A DNA stretch of 64,000 bases from Polaribacter septentrionalilitoris. GTDB lineage: Bacteria > Bacteroidota > Bacteroidia > Flavobacteriales > Flavobacteriaceae. Below are positions 10,347-18,980 of this stretch, in pieces. The notes under the pieces are model-generated. The model saw nothing but the letters and a program-made list of their open reading frames with translations, searched no databases and was not told the origin of the DNA. Location of the stretch: the NCBI RefSeq assembly GCF_009832745.1, contig NZ_VRMJ01000014.1, positions 62,001 through 126,000 of the forward strand. The letters are read 5' to 3'. The position numbers were made by a program, and so were the translations under genes. Every line of letters starts with the position of its first letter. The first letter of the stretch is position 1.

Positions 10347-11282
10347 TCATATTTTTTCTTGTTTTTTTAACAACTTTCTTTGCTGTTTAATTGTTAAAGA
10401 ACTCCCATCATGACTCCAACCAGGTGCAGCAAAAGCATACATGAATTTGTGATACCAATTTTTAGATTTCTTCATGTCATTCCAGATATCTACATATTCA
10501 TGCGTTAAAATAACAAGAGGATTGTATGAGTTTGGTGGATGAGTAACTCCATATTTAATATCGATATTTTCATCCAATTCTTTAAACGTGCCAAACATTC
10601 TATCGAAAATATTTAAAAATCCACCATGATTTTTATCCATATACTCAAAATTTTGAGAATGATGTACTTGATGCATGGTGTGGGTATTCATAAATTTTTC
10701 AATAAAACCTAATTTAGGTATAAATACAGAGTGCAATTGAAATTGCCACAAAGCCTCAATCCCCAAACAAACCACTAACATTTCTGGAGGAAAACCGATT
10801 GCAGGAATCCACATGTAAAAAAAAGGTTTGTAAAATATGGTAAACCAGCCATTTCTAACAGCTGTTCCTAAATTAAAATTTGAAGAAGAATGATGCACAA
10901 TGTGTGCTGCCCAAAGCAAACGAATATTATGATTTTGTCTATGAAACCAATAATAACTAAAGTCGTCTAGCAACTGACAAAGAAGCCAAATATACCAAGC
11001 GTATCCAAAAGATTCATAACCCAAAACATTTGTGCGTACACCATCTACAATAGGATTAAAAAAATCATAGACAAAGTTAAATAAAACTATAGCAGCTATT
11101 GTTTTGGTTAAAGGAGCTAATATTACTGAGCCAATGCCCATTGAAAGGCTAGCTAGTAAATCTTTCCATTTGTATAGTTCTTTTGTCTCTTCTTTTTTGT
11201 GATGTTTACTATACGTTAATTCTAATAAAATTAAACCTAAAAAGCAAGGTACACCATACACTAATGGGTTTGTAAAATTCAT
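10347..11282 (-). CDS. Sterol desaturase / fatty acid hydroxylase family protein
   Basis: A 311-aa integral-membrane di-iron enzyme. The three histidine clusters of the superfamily are present: HRQNH near residue 114, HIVHHSS near residue 127, and HTMHQVHH near residue 200. About four transmembrane helices are visible in the first 180 residues. Family members hydroxylate or desaturate lipids; bacterial members of this type act on carotenoids, ether lipids or unknown lipids, so the substrate is not assigned. The last residues are Lys-rich. The gene ends against dispersed repeat A, convergent with VF530. Confidence 0.88.
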   Translation of the reverse strand: MNFTNPLVYGVPCFLGLILLELTYSKHHKKEETKELYKWKDLLASLSMGIGSVILAPLTKTIAAIVLFNFVYDFFNPIVDGVRTNVLGYESFGYAWYIWLLCQLLDDFSYYWFHRQNHNIRLLWAAHIVHHSSSNFNLGTAVRNGWFTIFYKPFFYMWIPAIGFPPEMLVVCLGIEALWQFQLHSVFIPKLGFIEKFMNTHTMHQVHHSQNFEYMDKNHGGFLNIFDRMFGTFKELDENIDIKYGVTHPPNSYNPLVILTHEYVDIWNDMKKSKNWYHKFMYAFAAPGWSHDGSSLTIKQQRKLLKKQEKI

Positions 11283-11386
11283 TATTAATTGTTAGTTTTT
11301 GCTAAAACTAACCTAAAATGATGGAATAACAAAGAATATAGATTATTTATACTTTAATTTTAATAAAGCCTATATATAAAAGATTT

Positions 11387-13738
11387 TTATTGACTAATAA
11401 TCTCCAATACCAGTTCTTTTGTCAATGGCTTTCCGTTGGCAATTTTTTTGATATTTTCGAAAGTAAACACAAAATCACAACCCTTTTTATAATCAGAACA
11501 CCCATAAGCTGTTTTTCCTTTTAGGATTGTTCCTTTTTTACACTTAGGACAACTAATTTTTTCTGATGATTTCTCTATATTGTTCTTGTCATTTCGACCT
11601 TGTGCAGAAATCTTGTTTTTAGGTTCAAATTTTAAATCAAAACCATCATCAAAACGAATTAAACCTTCTGCTTTTTCACTCTCTAAAACAAAACCTTTTA
11701 AATTGGTTGTGCAACCTTTATCAATTAATCTAATTATTTGATTTTCAGAAATTTTCTTGTCTAAAAAAGAAAATGGAATTTTTAAATCGCAATTATTTTT
11801 ATATTCAGAACAACCAAAAGCTGATGAGCCTTTTAACAATGTTCCTTTCTTACATTTCGGACAAGTTTTACCTTCTACTTGTTTTTTAGATTTTTTATCA
11901 CTTCGACCTTGTGGAGAAATCTTTTGAGAATTTTCGATTGCATTCGAAGTGACATTAGAAGAAATTCTTTTTTTAGAAGTATTAGAACGTACTTCATAAA
12001 CCAACTGATCTACCATTTTTTTCATGTTATTGATAAACCTTCCTGCATTGAATTCTCCTCGTTCAATTTCTTTTAAACGCTTTTCCCAACGTCCTGTCAA
12101 TTCAGCTGATTTTAAAAGTTCGTTATCAATAATGTTAATTAAGTCAATACCAGTTTGTGTTGGTACTACCAATTTCTTTTTACGTTCTATGTATTTTCTT
12201 CTAAATAAAGTTTCAATAATACTTGCCCTTGTTGATGGTCTTCCAATTCCGTTTTCTTTCATCAAATCGCGCATTTCATCATCATCTACTTGTTTTCCTG
12301 CAGTTTCCATAGCACGTAAAAGAGAAGCCTCAGTATAATTTCTTGGTGGTTTGGTTTCTTTTTCTAAAAATGATAGTTCGTGTTTGCCTATTTCTCCTTT
12401 TAAAAAAGAAGGTAAAGTAGCTTTGGAATTGATTTCTTTTTTAACCTTACTTTCTTCAGTTTTAAAAACAATTCTCCAACCTTTGGTTAGAATTTCTTTT
12501 CCTGTTGTTTTAAACGGAACGTCAGCGGCTTTTCCCATAACAGCAGTGTTAGAAACATCAGAATCTGGATAAAAAACAGCAATAAATCTTTTGGTAATTA
12601 TATCATAAACTTGTTGCTGATTGTATTGCAAATTCCCTTGAATTCCAGTAGGAATAATGGCATGGTGATCTGTTACTTTTTTATCATCAAAAACACGTTT
12701 GGTTTTCTTTATTTTTTTACCTAAAAGCGGTTGCGTTAGTTCACTATAATTGGTTAGTTTCGATAAAATACCGTGAATTTTAGGATACAAATCATTAGGT
12801 AAAAAAGTAGTATCAACTCTTGGGTAGGTAACTACTTTCATTTCATACAATTTCTGAACAATTTTTAGAGTATCATCTGCAGAAAATCCGAATTTATTAT
12901 TACAATACACTTGCAACCCTGTTAAGTCAAAGAGTTTTGGAGCGTATTCTTTTCCTTTCTTTTTGGTAACAGAAACAATTTCAAAATCAGATTGCGCTAC
13001 TTTATCAGCTAAAACTTGTCCATCTTCTTTCTTTAAAAAACGTCCATCTTCGTAATTAAAAAGTGTATCTCTATAGGTCGTTTGTAATTCCCAGTAAGGC
13101 TGTGGTTTAAAATTTTTGATTTCAAAATACCTGTTCACTAACATGGCTAGAGTAGGAGTTTGTACTCTACCCACAGACAAAACTTGTTTGTAACCACCAA
13201 ATTTTACCGTATATAAACGTGTTGCATTTAAACCTAAAAGCCAATCTCCAATAGCTCTAGAATAACCTGCATAATATAAATTATCGTAATTTTCTGCAGG
13301 TTTTAAGTTGTTAAATCCGTCTTTGATGGCTTCTTCTGTTAATGATGAAATCCATAAACGTTGTACTTTTCCTTTATACTTACATTGGTTAATTACCCAA
13401 CGTTGAATGAGTTCTCCTTCTGTTCCTGCATCCCCACAATTGATGATTACATCAGCTTTTTCGAACAAAGATTTTACAATATTAAACTGTTTTTTAACAC
13501 CTGAATCGCCTGTAACTTTGGTATCAAAACGTTCAGGAAGCATGGGTAGGTTATTTAAATCCCAACTTTTCCAATGTGGCTTGTAATCTTTAGGTTCTAA
13601 AAGGGTACATAAATGTCCGAAAGTATAGGTTACAGCATAGCCATTACCTTCAAAATAACCATCACGTTTTGTGTTGGCTCCTAAGATGTTAGCAATTTCT
13701 CTTGCTACACTTGGTTTTTCGGCGATACAGACTTTCAA
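11387..13738 (-). CDS. topB: DNA topoisomerase III (type IA)
   Basis: A 783-aa type IA topoisomerase that relaxes negative supercoils and decatenates. The Toprim domain opens MKVCIAEKPSVAREIANILG and carries NCGDAGTEGELI near residue 100. The active-site tyrosine lies in TYPRVDTTFL near residue 305. The C-terminus has two zinc-ribbon-like repeats: CPKCKKGTLLKGSSAFGCSE near 630 and CPKCKKGTILKGKTAYGCSD near 733. Just before each ribbon is a linker coding KISPQGRSDKK or KISAQGRNDKN, which is an in-frame copy of a dispersed repeat (see 11587 and 11897). A plasmid origin is possible for TopB enzymes but nothing here indicates one. Confidence 0.94.
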   Translation of the reverse strand: MKVCIAEKPSVAREIANILGANTKRDGYFEGNGYAVTYTFGHLCTLLEPKDYKPHWKSWDLNNLPMLPERFDTKVTGDSGVKKQFNIVKSLFEKADVIINCGDAGTEGELIQRWVINQCKYKGKVQRLWISSLTEEAIKDGFNNLKPAENYDNLYYAGYSRAIGDWLLGLNATRLYTVKFGGYKQVLSVGRVQTPTLAMLVNRYFEIKNFKPQPYWELQTTYRDTLFNYEDGRFLKKEDGQVLADKVAQSDFEIVSVTKKKGKEYAPKLFDLTGLQVYCNNKFGFSADDTLKIVQKLYEMKVVTYPRVDTTFLPNDLYPKIHGILSKLTNYSELTQPLLGKKIKKTKRVFDDKKVTDHHAIIPTGIQGNLQYNQQQVYDIITKRFIAVFYPDSDVSNTAVMGKAADVPFKTTGKEILTKGWRIVFKTEESKVKKEINSKATLPSFLKGEIGKHELSFLEKETKPPRNYTEASLLRAMETAGKQVDDDEMRDLMKENGIGRPSTRASIIETLFRRKYIERKKKLVVPTQTGIDLINIIDNELLKSAELTGRWEKRLKEIERGEFNAGRFINNMKKMVDQLVYEVRSNTSKKRISSNVTSNAIENSQKISPQGRSDKKSKKQVEGKTCPKCKKGTLLKGSSAFGCSEYKNNCDLKIPFSFLDKKISENQIIRLIDKGCTTNLKGFVLESEKAEGLIRFDDGFDLKFEPKNKISAQGRNDKNNIEKSSEKISCPKCKKGTILKGKTAYGCSDYKKGCDFVFTFENIKKIANGKPLTKELVLEIISQ
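11587..11615. repeat. Dispersed repeat inside topB, copy 1
   Basis: TGTCATTTCGACCTTGTGCA followed by GAAATCTTG. It is the same sequence family as the copy at 11897-11925 (about 24 of 29 bases shared) and encodes KISAQGRNDK in the topB linker. TGTCATTTCGA is the end of a palindromic repeat common in flavobacterial intergenic DNA (from memory). Confidence 0.7.
11897..11952. repeat. Palindromic dispersed repeat inside topB, copy 2
   Basis: The 9-base arms TCACTTCGA (11898-11906) and TCGAAGTGA (11944-11952) are exact inverted repeats, enclosing GAGAAATCTTTTGAGAATTT. Here a whole stem-loop element lies in frame in the topB coding sequence, between the last catalytic domain and the first zinc ribbon. 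Confidence 0.75.
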
Positions 13739-13801
13739 TTATTGATTAATTTTTGGAAATTCGAAAATAGGAAAAATAATACTTAAGTTTTCTTACAATT
13801 C

Positions 13802-14077
13802 ATGAATTTTTTAAATGAAAAATATTTCTTTTATTTGCTAATATTTATGCTCGAAAACCACCAAAGAAATCCGTTTTTAATTTTAGTTTTTACCTTTGTT
13901 GGTATGTTCATTAGATACGTATTCTTTTCATTGATTTCATTTGTTTTAGGTAATAAAATAAAAAACATATGGTCTTTTTCAGAAGGTTTTAAACAAATTG
14001 TCTACAATATTTTATTAACTTTTTTAATTTTTATAATATTTATTTTTTATGTAATTTATGATATTGTAAATAAATAA
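13802..14077 (+). CDS. Small hypothetical membrane protein
   Basis: A 91-aa open frame, rich in Phe and Ile, with hydrophobic segments near residues 8-17, 26-50 and 67-87. A later start at MLENHQRNPF (13847, 76 aa) is also possible and gives two clean transmembrane helices. No family recognised. It is divergent from topB (63 bases) and convergent with tex, with a 4-base gap. AT-rich sequence can give such frames by chance, so support is only moderate. Confidence 0.5.
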   Translation: MNFLNEKYFFYLLIFMLENHQRNPFLILVFTFVGMFIRYVFFSLISFVLGNKIKNIWSFSEGFKQIVYNILLTFLIFIIFIFYVIYDIVNK

Positions 14078-14081
14078 TTTA

Positions 14082-16205
14082 TTACTTCACCAAAGCCAAT
14101 TGAATTCGTTTTCTACTTACATCAACCGCCAAAACTTTTACCACAATTTGTTGTTGTAGAGAAACAATGGCATTGACATCTTTTACAAAAGTATCTGATA
14201 AATTAGAAACGTGGATTAAGCCACTTTCCTTGATACCAATATCTACAAAACAGCCAAAATTGGTAATGTTATTTACAATTCCTGGCAAGAGTTGTCCAAT
14301 TCTTAAATCAGCCATCGTTTTTATATTCTTATCAAATGAAAACACTTTAGCTTTCGCTCTTGGGTCAACCCCTGGTTTTTCTAATTCTTTGATGATGTCT
14401 TGCAACGTAGGTAAACCAACTGTATCTGAGATATAATTGTTAAGATTGATTTTTTGAAGCAACTCTTTATTACCAATAATTTCAGCTACTTTGGTATTTA
14501 AATCTTTCGTTATTTTATCAACCAAAGCATAACTTTCGGGATGTACGCCAGAATCATCTAAAGGATTTTTTCCATTCTTAATTCGTAAAAATCCTGCAGC
14601 TTGTTCGTATGCTTTTCCTCCTAAACGTGGCACTTTTTTTATTGCAGTCCTTGAGGTAAAAGCACCATTTTCGTTTCTATATTGTACAATATTTTCTGCT
14701 AGTTTTGGGCCAATTCCAGATACATAACTCAATAAAGATTCACTTGCAGTGTTGATGTTTACACCAACTGTGTTTACGCAACTTTCTACAACTGTATCCA
14801 AAGATTTTTTTAGCTTGGTTTGATCAACATCATGCTGATATTGACCAACTCCAATCGATTTTGCATCAATCTTAACCAATTCAGCCAAAGGATCTTGCAA
14901 ACGTCTACCAATAGAAACTGCTCCACGAACTGTAACATCGTAATTTGGAAACTCGTCTCTGGCAATTTTAGAAGCGGAATAAATAGAAGCACCAGCTTCA
15001 CTCACTACAAAAACATCTACAGGGTTTTTAAATTGAATTTTTTTAATCAACTGTTCTGTTTCTCTAGAAGCAGTTCCATTTCCAATAGCAATGGCTTCAA
15101 TTTTATGAGCTTCAGCTAGAGTACTAATTTTCTTAATCGCATCAAAAGATTGATTTTGAGGAGCGTGAGGAAAAACAGTTTCGTTGTGTTTTAACTCACC
15201 TTGTGCATTCAAACAAACCACTTTACAACCAGATCTAAAACCAGGGTCAATAGCCAACACTCTTTTTTCGCCCAAAGGCGCGCCTAATAATAACTGTTTT
15301 AGGTTTTTAGAAAACACAACAATAGCTTCATCATCTGCTTTTTCTTTGGCTTTTGATAATGCTTCATTTGATAAAGAAGGAAATAACAACCGCTTAAAAG
15401 CATCTTGAATAGCTAGTTGAATTTGTGATGCACATTCGTTATGAGAACGAATGATTCTGTCTTCTATTTTTTGTAAGGTACGTTCTAAATCAATCTCAAT
15501 TTTAACACGAATAAAACCCTCTTTTTCTGCTCTTAAAATAGCTAATAATCTGTGTGATGGAATTCGGTTTAAGGCTTCATTCCAATCAAAATAATCTTTA
15601 AATTTTTGAGCCTTTTCAGCATCAATTTCTTTTTTGATCACTTTTGATGAAATGGATGCAAAACGCTCTAATTGATGTCTGATACTATTCCTGATATCTG
15701 TACGTTCATTAATCCATTCTGCAATAATAAAACGTGCGCCTTCTAGAGCATTGTCAACTGTTTCAACTTCGTTGGAAGTATATTTAGAAGCAGTATATTC
15801 CAAATCATTTACACGTTGACTCATCATCATTTTTGCCAACGGTTCTAAACCATATAAACGTGCTGTTTCTGCTTTGGTTTTTCGTTTCTTTTTAAACGGC
15901 AAATACAAATCTTCCAAAGTAGTAATATCCTTTGTATTGTTGATTTTAGAAGTTAATTCTGGAGTTAAAGCACTTTGTTCTTCTAAAGCTTTTACGATTG
16001 CTTTTTTTCGTTTTTCTAAGGTCTGAAAAAGCTCTTTAAATTTTACAATTTCACCAATTTGAATTTCATCTAAATTCCCAGTCATTTCCTTTCTATATCT
16101 AGAAATAAAAGGGATGGTAGCGTCTTCATTTAATAATGAAAGCGTGTTTTTTATAGACTTTTCTGAAATCTTTGTTTGTTGGATTATATACTGATGAATT
16201 TGCAT
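14082..16205 (-). CDS. tex: Tex family RNA-binding transcription accessory protein
   Basis: A 707-aa protein with the full Tex layout: an N-terminal helical domain, a YqgF/RNase H-like domain (LAIDPGFRSGCKVVCLN near 320), a helix-hairpin-helix region (VGVNINTASESLLSYVSGIG near 485) and a C-terminal S1 domain (LRIGQLLPGIVNNITNFGCF near 632). Tex affects transcription and tolerance of toxic gene expression in several bacteria; its exact role is not settled. Length is slightly below the usual 720-780 aa, with no missing domain. It is monocistronic, with a terminator between it and the acetyltransferase gene. Confidence 0.94.
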   Translation of the reverse strand: MQIHQYIIQQTKISEKSIKNTLSLLNEDATIPFISRYRKEMTGNLDEIQIGEIVKFKELFQTLEKRKKAIVKALEEQSALTPELTSKINNTKDITTLEDLYLPFKKKRKTKAETARLYGLEPLAKMMMSQRVNDLEYTASKYTSNEVETVDNALEGARFIIAEWINERTDIRNSIRHQLERFASISSKVIKKEIDAEKAQKFKDYFDWNEALNRIPSHRLLAILRAEKEGFIRVKIEIDLERTLQKIEDRIIRSHNECASQIQLAIQDAFKRLLFPSLSNEALSKAKEKADDEAIVVFSKNLKQLLLGAPLGEKRVLAIDPGFRSGCKVVCLNAQGELKHNETVFPHAPQNQSFDAIKKISTLAEAHKIEAIAIGNGTASRETEQLIKKIQFKNPVDVFVVSEAGASIYSASKIARDEFPNYDVTVRGAVSIGRRLQDPLAELVKIDAKSIGVGQYQHDVDQTKLKKSLDTVVESCVNTVGVNINTASESLLSYVSGIGPKLAENIVQYRNENGAFTSRTAIKKVPRLGGKAYEQAAGFLRIKNGKNPLDDSGVHPESYALVDKITKDLNTKVAEIIGNKELLQKINLNNYISDTVGLPTLQDIIKELEKPGVDPRAKAKVFSFDKNIKTMADLRIGQLLPGIVNNITNFGCFVDIGIKESGLIHVSNLSDTFVKDVNAIVSLQQQIVVKVLAVDVSRKRIQLALVK

Positions 16206-16232
16206 TTGCTTTCTGAATTTAACGAAATAAAA

Positions 16233-16260
16233 AACCTCATAAAACTGACTTTATGAGGTT
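16233..16260 (-). terminator. Terminator of the GNAT gene
   Basis: AACCTCATAAA and TTTATGAGGTT form an 11-bp stem with a six-base loop; on the minus strand a TTTTTTATTT tract follows. It lies 26 bases beyond the acetyltransferase stop and just before the tex start. Confidence 0.8.
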
Positions 16261-16286
16261 GCGAATATACTTTTAAAATTGATAAT

Positions 16287-16802
16287 TTAACAGATTACTT
16301 TTTCAAAAGCCAATCGTTTTGCGTTGTAACTGGTGTAGATAATTCCACAGTATTGATAGCCCATTTTTTTGATTAAGGATTGCATCCCTAAATTTTTTTC
16401 ATGCGTATCAATTTTTAAACTTTTGATGCATTGGTTTTGTAGTTTTTGATGCAATTCCTCAAACACAAATTTGGCAATACCTAAACCACGAAATTCTTTT
16501 GCCATGGCTAATCTGTGAATTACTCCATAAGGTAAAGATTCATCAATAATCCAATTGCCGTCAATAACTTTTTTATAAGTAGGTTCTGGTCTAGTCGTAA
16601 ACATTGTGGTTCCCATAATTGTGTTTTTATCATCCACAATTACATAACTTTCTTCATTTTTGATGTCATTTTCTACTTGTTCTGCATTCGGATATCCATT
16701 TTGCCATTGATCTATGCCTAATGATTTTAGTAGGTCTTTAGCATCATCAATGATTTCTATGATTCTTGAAACATCGTTTAGGGTAGAAAGTCGAATTATC
16801 AT
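16287..16802 (-). CDS. GNAT family N-acetyltransferase
   Basis: A 171-aa acyl-CoA-dependent acetyltransferase. The acetyl-CoA binding motif A is HRLAMAKEFRGLGIAKFVFEE near residues 91-111 (R/Q-x-x-G-x-G/A form). It starts MIIRLSTLNDVSRIIEIIDD, a normal GNAT N-terminus, and keeps DTHEKNLGMQSLIKKMGYQY, a GNAT C-terminal beta segment. The substrate is unknown. Its ATG is 4 bases after the stop of the FAH-family gene, so it belongs to the lysA-FAH-GNAT run. Confidence 0.88.
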   Translation of the reverse strand: MIIRLSTLNDVSRIIEIIDDAKDLLKSLGIDQWQNGYPNAEQVENDIKNEESYVIVDDKNTIMGTTMFTTRPEPTYKKVIDGNWIIDESLPYGVIHRLAMAKEFRGLGIAKFVFEELHQKLQNQCIKSLKIDTHEKNLGMQSLIKKMGYQYCGIIYTSYNAKRLAFEKVIC

Positions 16803-16806
16803 AAAA

Positions 16807-17421
16807 TTAAATCATTTTAAAATCGAGTAATAATTCATCTTCGATATAACATTGTAAATGATCACCTTTAAAAATTTCTCCTTTACCTAAAGCAGGTGTT
16901 CCTGTGAAAATTAGATCACCAGGTTGTAAAGTCATATATTTCGAAATAAAAACAATAATATCAGCAAAATCATTTATCATATAAGCTGTATTGCTTTTTT
17001 GTTTTTCTTCACCATTAATAATTAAACTAAAGTTGATATCAGCCAAATTAGGAAATGCTGTAATTGACTTAAAACTAGATATGGGTGCAGCACCGTCAAA
17101 ACCCTTGGCAAACTCCCAAGGATGTTTGGTTTCTCTAGCATCTTTTAGAATATCAGTAGCTGTATAATCAATACCAATTGCAATTTCAGAAATATAAGAA
17201 TTTGCTTCTCTTTTTGTAATGTTTTTTCCTGCTTTTCCAATTTTGATGACTAACTCAACTTCGTAAATCAATTCGTTAGTAATACTACTTGGGTATATAA
17301 CATCACAGTTTACAGCCAAAGCTGTTTCTGGTTTTGAAAAAATGAACTTTTTAGCTTTCTTTTTTTCTTTTATATCTTTTACATCAGTAACATAATTACT
17401 GCCAATTCCTAATACTTTCAT
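16807..17421 (-). CDS. Fumarylacetoacetate hydrolase family protein
   Basis: A 204-aa metal-dependent enzyme of the FAH superfamily (acylpyruvate hydrolase / oxaloacetate decarboxylase type). Metal ligands fit the EVELVIKIG and GIDYTATD segments; the C-terminal LQPGDLIFTGTPALGKGEIF is diagnostic. I chose ATG 17421 (MKVLGIGSNY); the longer frame from 17496 adds a hydrophobic, non-conserved 25 residues that are unlikely to be translated. It lies between lysA and the GNAT gene. Substrate is unknown; the compact length fits the YcgM-like group. Confidence 0.88.
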   Translation of the reverse strand: MKVLGIGSNYVTDVKDIKEKKKAKKFIFSKPETALAVNCDVIYPSSITNELIYEVELVIKIGKAGKNITKREANSYISEIAIGIDYTATDILKDARETKHPWEFAKGFDGAAPISSFKSITAFPNLADINFSLIINGEEKQKSNTAYMINDFADIIVFISKYMTLQPGDLIFTGTPALGKGEIFKGDHLQCYIEDELLLDFKMI

Positions 17422-17511
17422 TTCTGTTTGTTTTGTAATGTAAAAGTAAAAAAATATCCACCAAAAAATCGAAATTTTTTGATGGATTTTTATCATTGAG
17501 TTGCTTGTTTT

Positions 17512-18753
17512 TTAAGCTGTTGCTTCTTCTTTTACTTTAGATTTGGTTGGTAATTCAACTACTTCTTGATTGTGTAAAATATCTTGAATGGTCTGTCTTT
17601 TTCTAATTAAATAATCTTGACCATTTACTAACATTACTTCTGCAGGTAAATAGCGAGAATTGTAGTTAGAAGCCATTGAATAACAATACGCTCCTGCATT
17701 GTGGAAACATAATATATCTTCTTCAGAAATTTCTGAAATTCTTCTATTTGAACCAAAAGTATCAGTTTCACAAATATACCCCACAACACTGTAATATCTG
17801 TCTCTTCCTTCTGGATTAGAAATATTGGTAATGTTGTGATATGAATCGTACATCATTGGTCTTACCAAGTGATTAAAACCTGAATCTACATGAGCAAAAA
17901 CTGTTGATGTGGTTTGTTTTACAACATTAACTTTCGCTAAGAATACGCCAGCTTCTGACACTAGAAATTTTCCGGGTTCAAACATTAGGGTAATATCTTT
18001 TCCATATTCTTCACAAAATTGATTAAATCTTGCAGAAAGTTGCACCCCTAATTGTTCAATATCTGTAGAAATATCACCTTCTTTATAAGGTACTTTAAAA
18101 CCGCTTCCAAAATCTATAAAATCGATGTTTTCAAATTGTTTAGCAACGTCAAATAAAATTTCTGTTGCACGTAGAAACGTATCAATATCTAAAATATCAG
18201 ACCCTGTATGCATATGAATACCATTGATGTTCATACCTGTATTTTCTACTACACGTTTAATGTGAGGTACTTGGTGGATTGAAATTCCGAATTTAGAATC
18301 GATATGACCTACAGAGATTTTTGAATTTCCACCTGCCATAATATGTGGATTGATACGCACACAGACTGGAATTTCAGGATGTTTTTGTCCAAATTGTTCC
18401 AAAATGGATAAGTTATCAATATTGATTTGTACACCTAAATTTGCAACTTCTTCAATTTCTTGTAAAGACACACCATTTGGTGTAAAAATGATATTTTTAG
18501 GGTCTATTCCTGTGGTTAATCCTAATTGTACTTCTTGATGAGATACAGTGTCTAAACCAGCACCTAAATTTTTGAAAAACTTTAAAATATTGATGTTGGA
18601 TAACGCTTTAACTGCATAATTTAATTTTAAGTTTTTTACATCACTAAAAGCAGAGGTTAATCTGTTATATTGTGATTCTATTTTATCTGTATTGTAAACA
18701 TATAAAGGACTTCCGTACTTGTTTGCGATTTCTAAAAGTTGTGTTCTTTCCAC
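17512..18753 (-). CDS. lysA: Diaminopimelate decarboxylase
   Basis: Last step of lysine synthesis: meso-diaminopimelate to lysine, with PLP. 413 aa, as expected. The PLP lysine lies in NYAVKALSN (K49), HMHTGSD and FIDFGSGFKVPY are the phosphate-binding segments, EPGKFLVSEAG follows, and the partner-subunit active-site motif CFHNAGAYCYSMASNYNSR is near residues 345-363. The C-terminal TKSKVKEEATA tail is not conserved. Start is the first ATG. It is divergent from parE across a 227-base spacer in which I see only AT-rich leader sequence. Confidence 0.95.
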   Translation of the reverse strand: MERTQLLEIANKYGSPLYVYNTDKIESQYNRLTSAFSDVKNLKLNYAVKALSNINILKFFKNLGAGLDTVSHQEVQLGLTTGIDPKNIIFTPNGVSLQEIEEVANLGVQINIDNLSILEQFGQKHPEIPVCVRINPHIMAGGNSKISVGHIDSKFGISIHQVPHIKRVVENTGMNINGIHMHTGSDILDIDTFLRATEILFDVAKQFENIDFIDFGSGFKVPYKEGDISTDIEQLGVQLSARFNQFCEEYGKDITLMFEPGKFLVSEAGVFLAKVNVVKQTTSTVFAHVDSGFNHLVRPMMYDSYHNITNISNPEGRDRYYSVVGYICETDTFGSNRRISEISEEDILCFHNAGAYCYSMASNYNSRYLPAEVMLVNGQDYLIRKRQTIQDILHNQEVVELPTKSKVKEEATA

Positions 18754-18980
18754 GGGTAAATGATTTATTTTGAGACTTCAAAAATAGTCAAAATGTTTAG
18801 TTGGTAAATAGTTTGTTTAAAAATATAACATATTGTTTTTTTTTGTGTTTTTTATACCCAAAATAATAGTTTTTAATCGTTGAAATCCTGTTGATAACTA
18901 ATTGGTCTTGACGTTTCATTTTATATGCGTTAATGCTATATTAGCAAGTACTTCAAACCTAACCACAGTACCGATTTTTT

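Noticed and set aside
10202..10390. A 62-codon open frame on the plus strand after VF530
   Set aside because: It consists mostly of the dispersed repeat (KKDATSI segment shared with the other copy at 21475) and overlaps the end of the desaturase gene.
11879..12572. Plus-strand frames opposite topB
   Set aside because: They are antisense shadows of the topB coding sequence with no promoter or family match.
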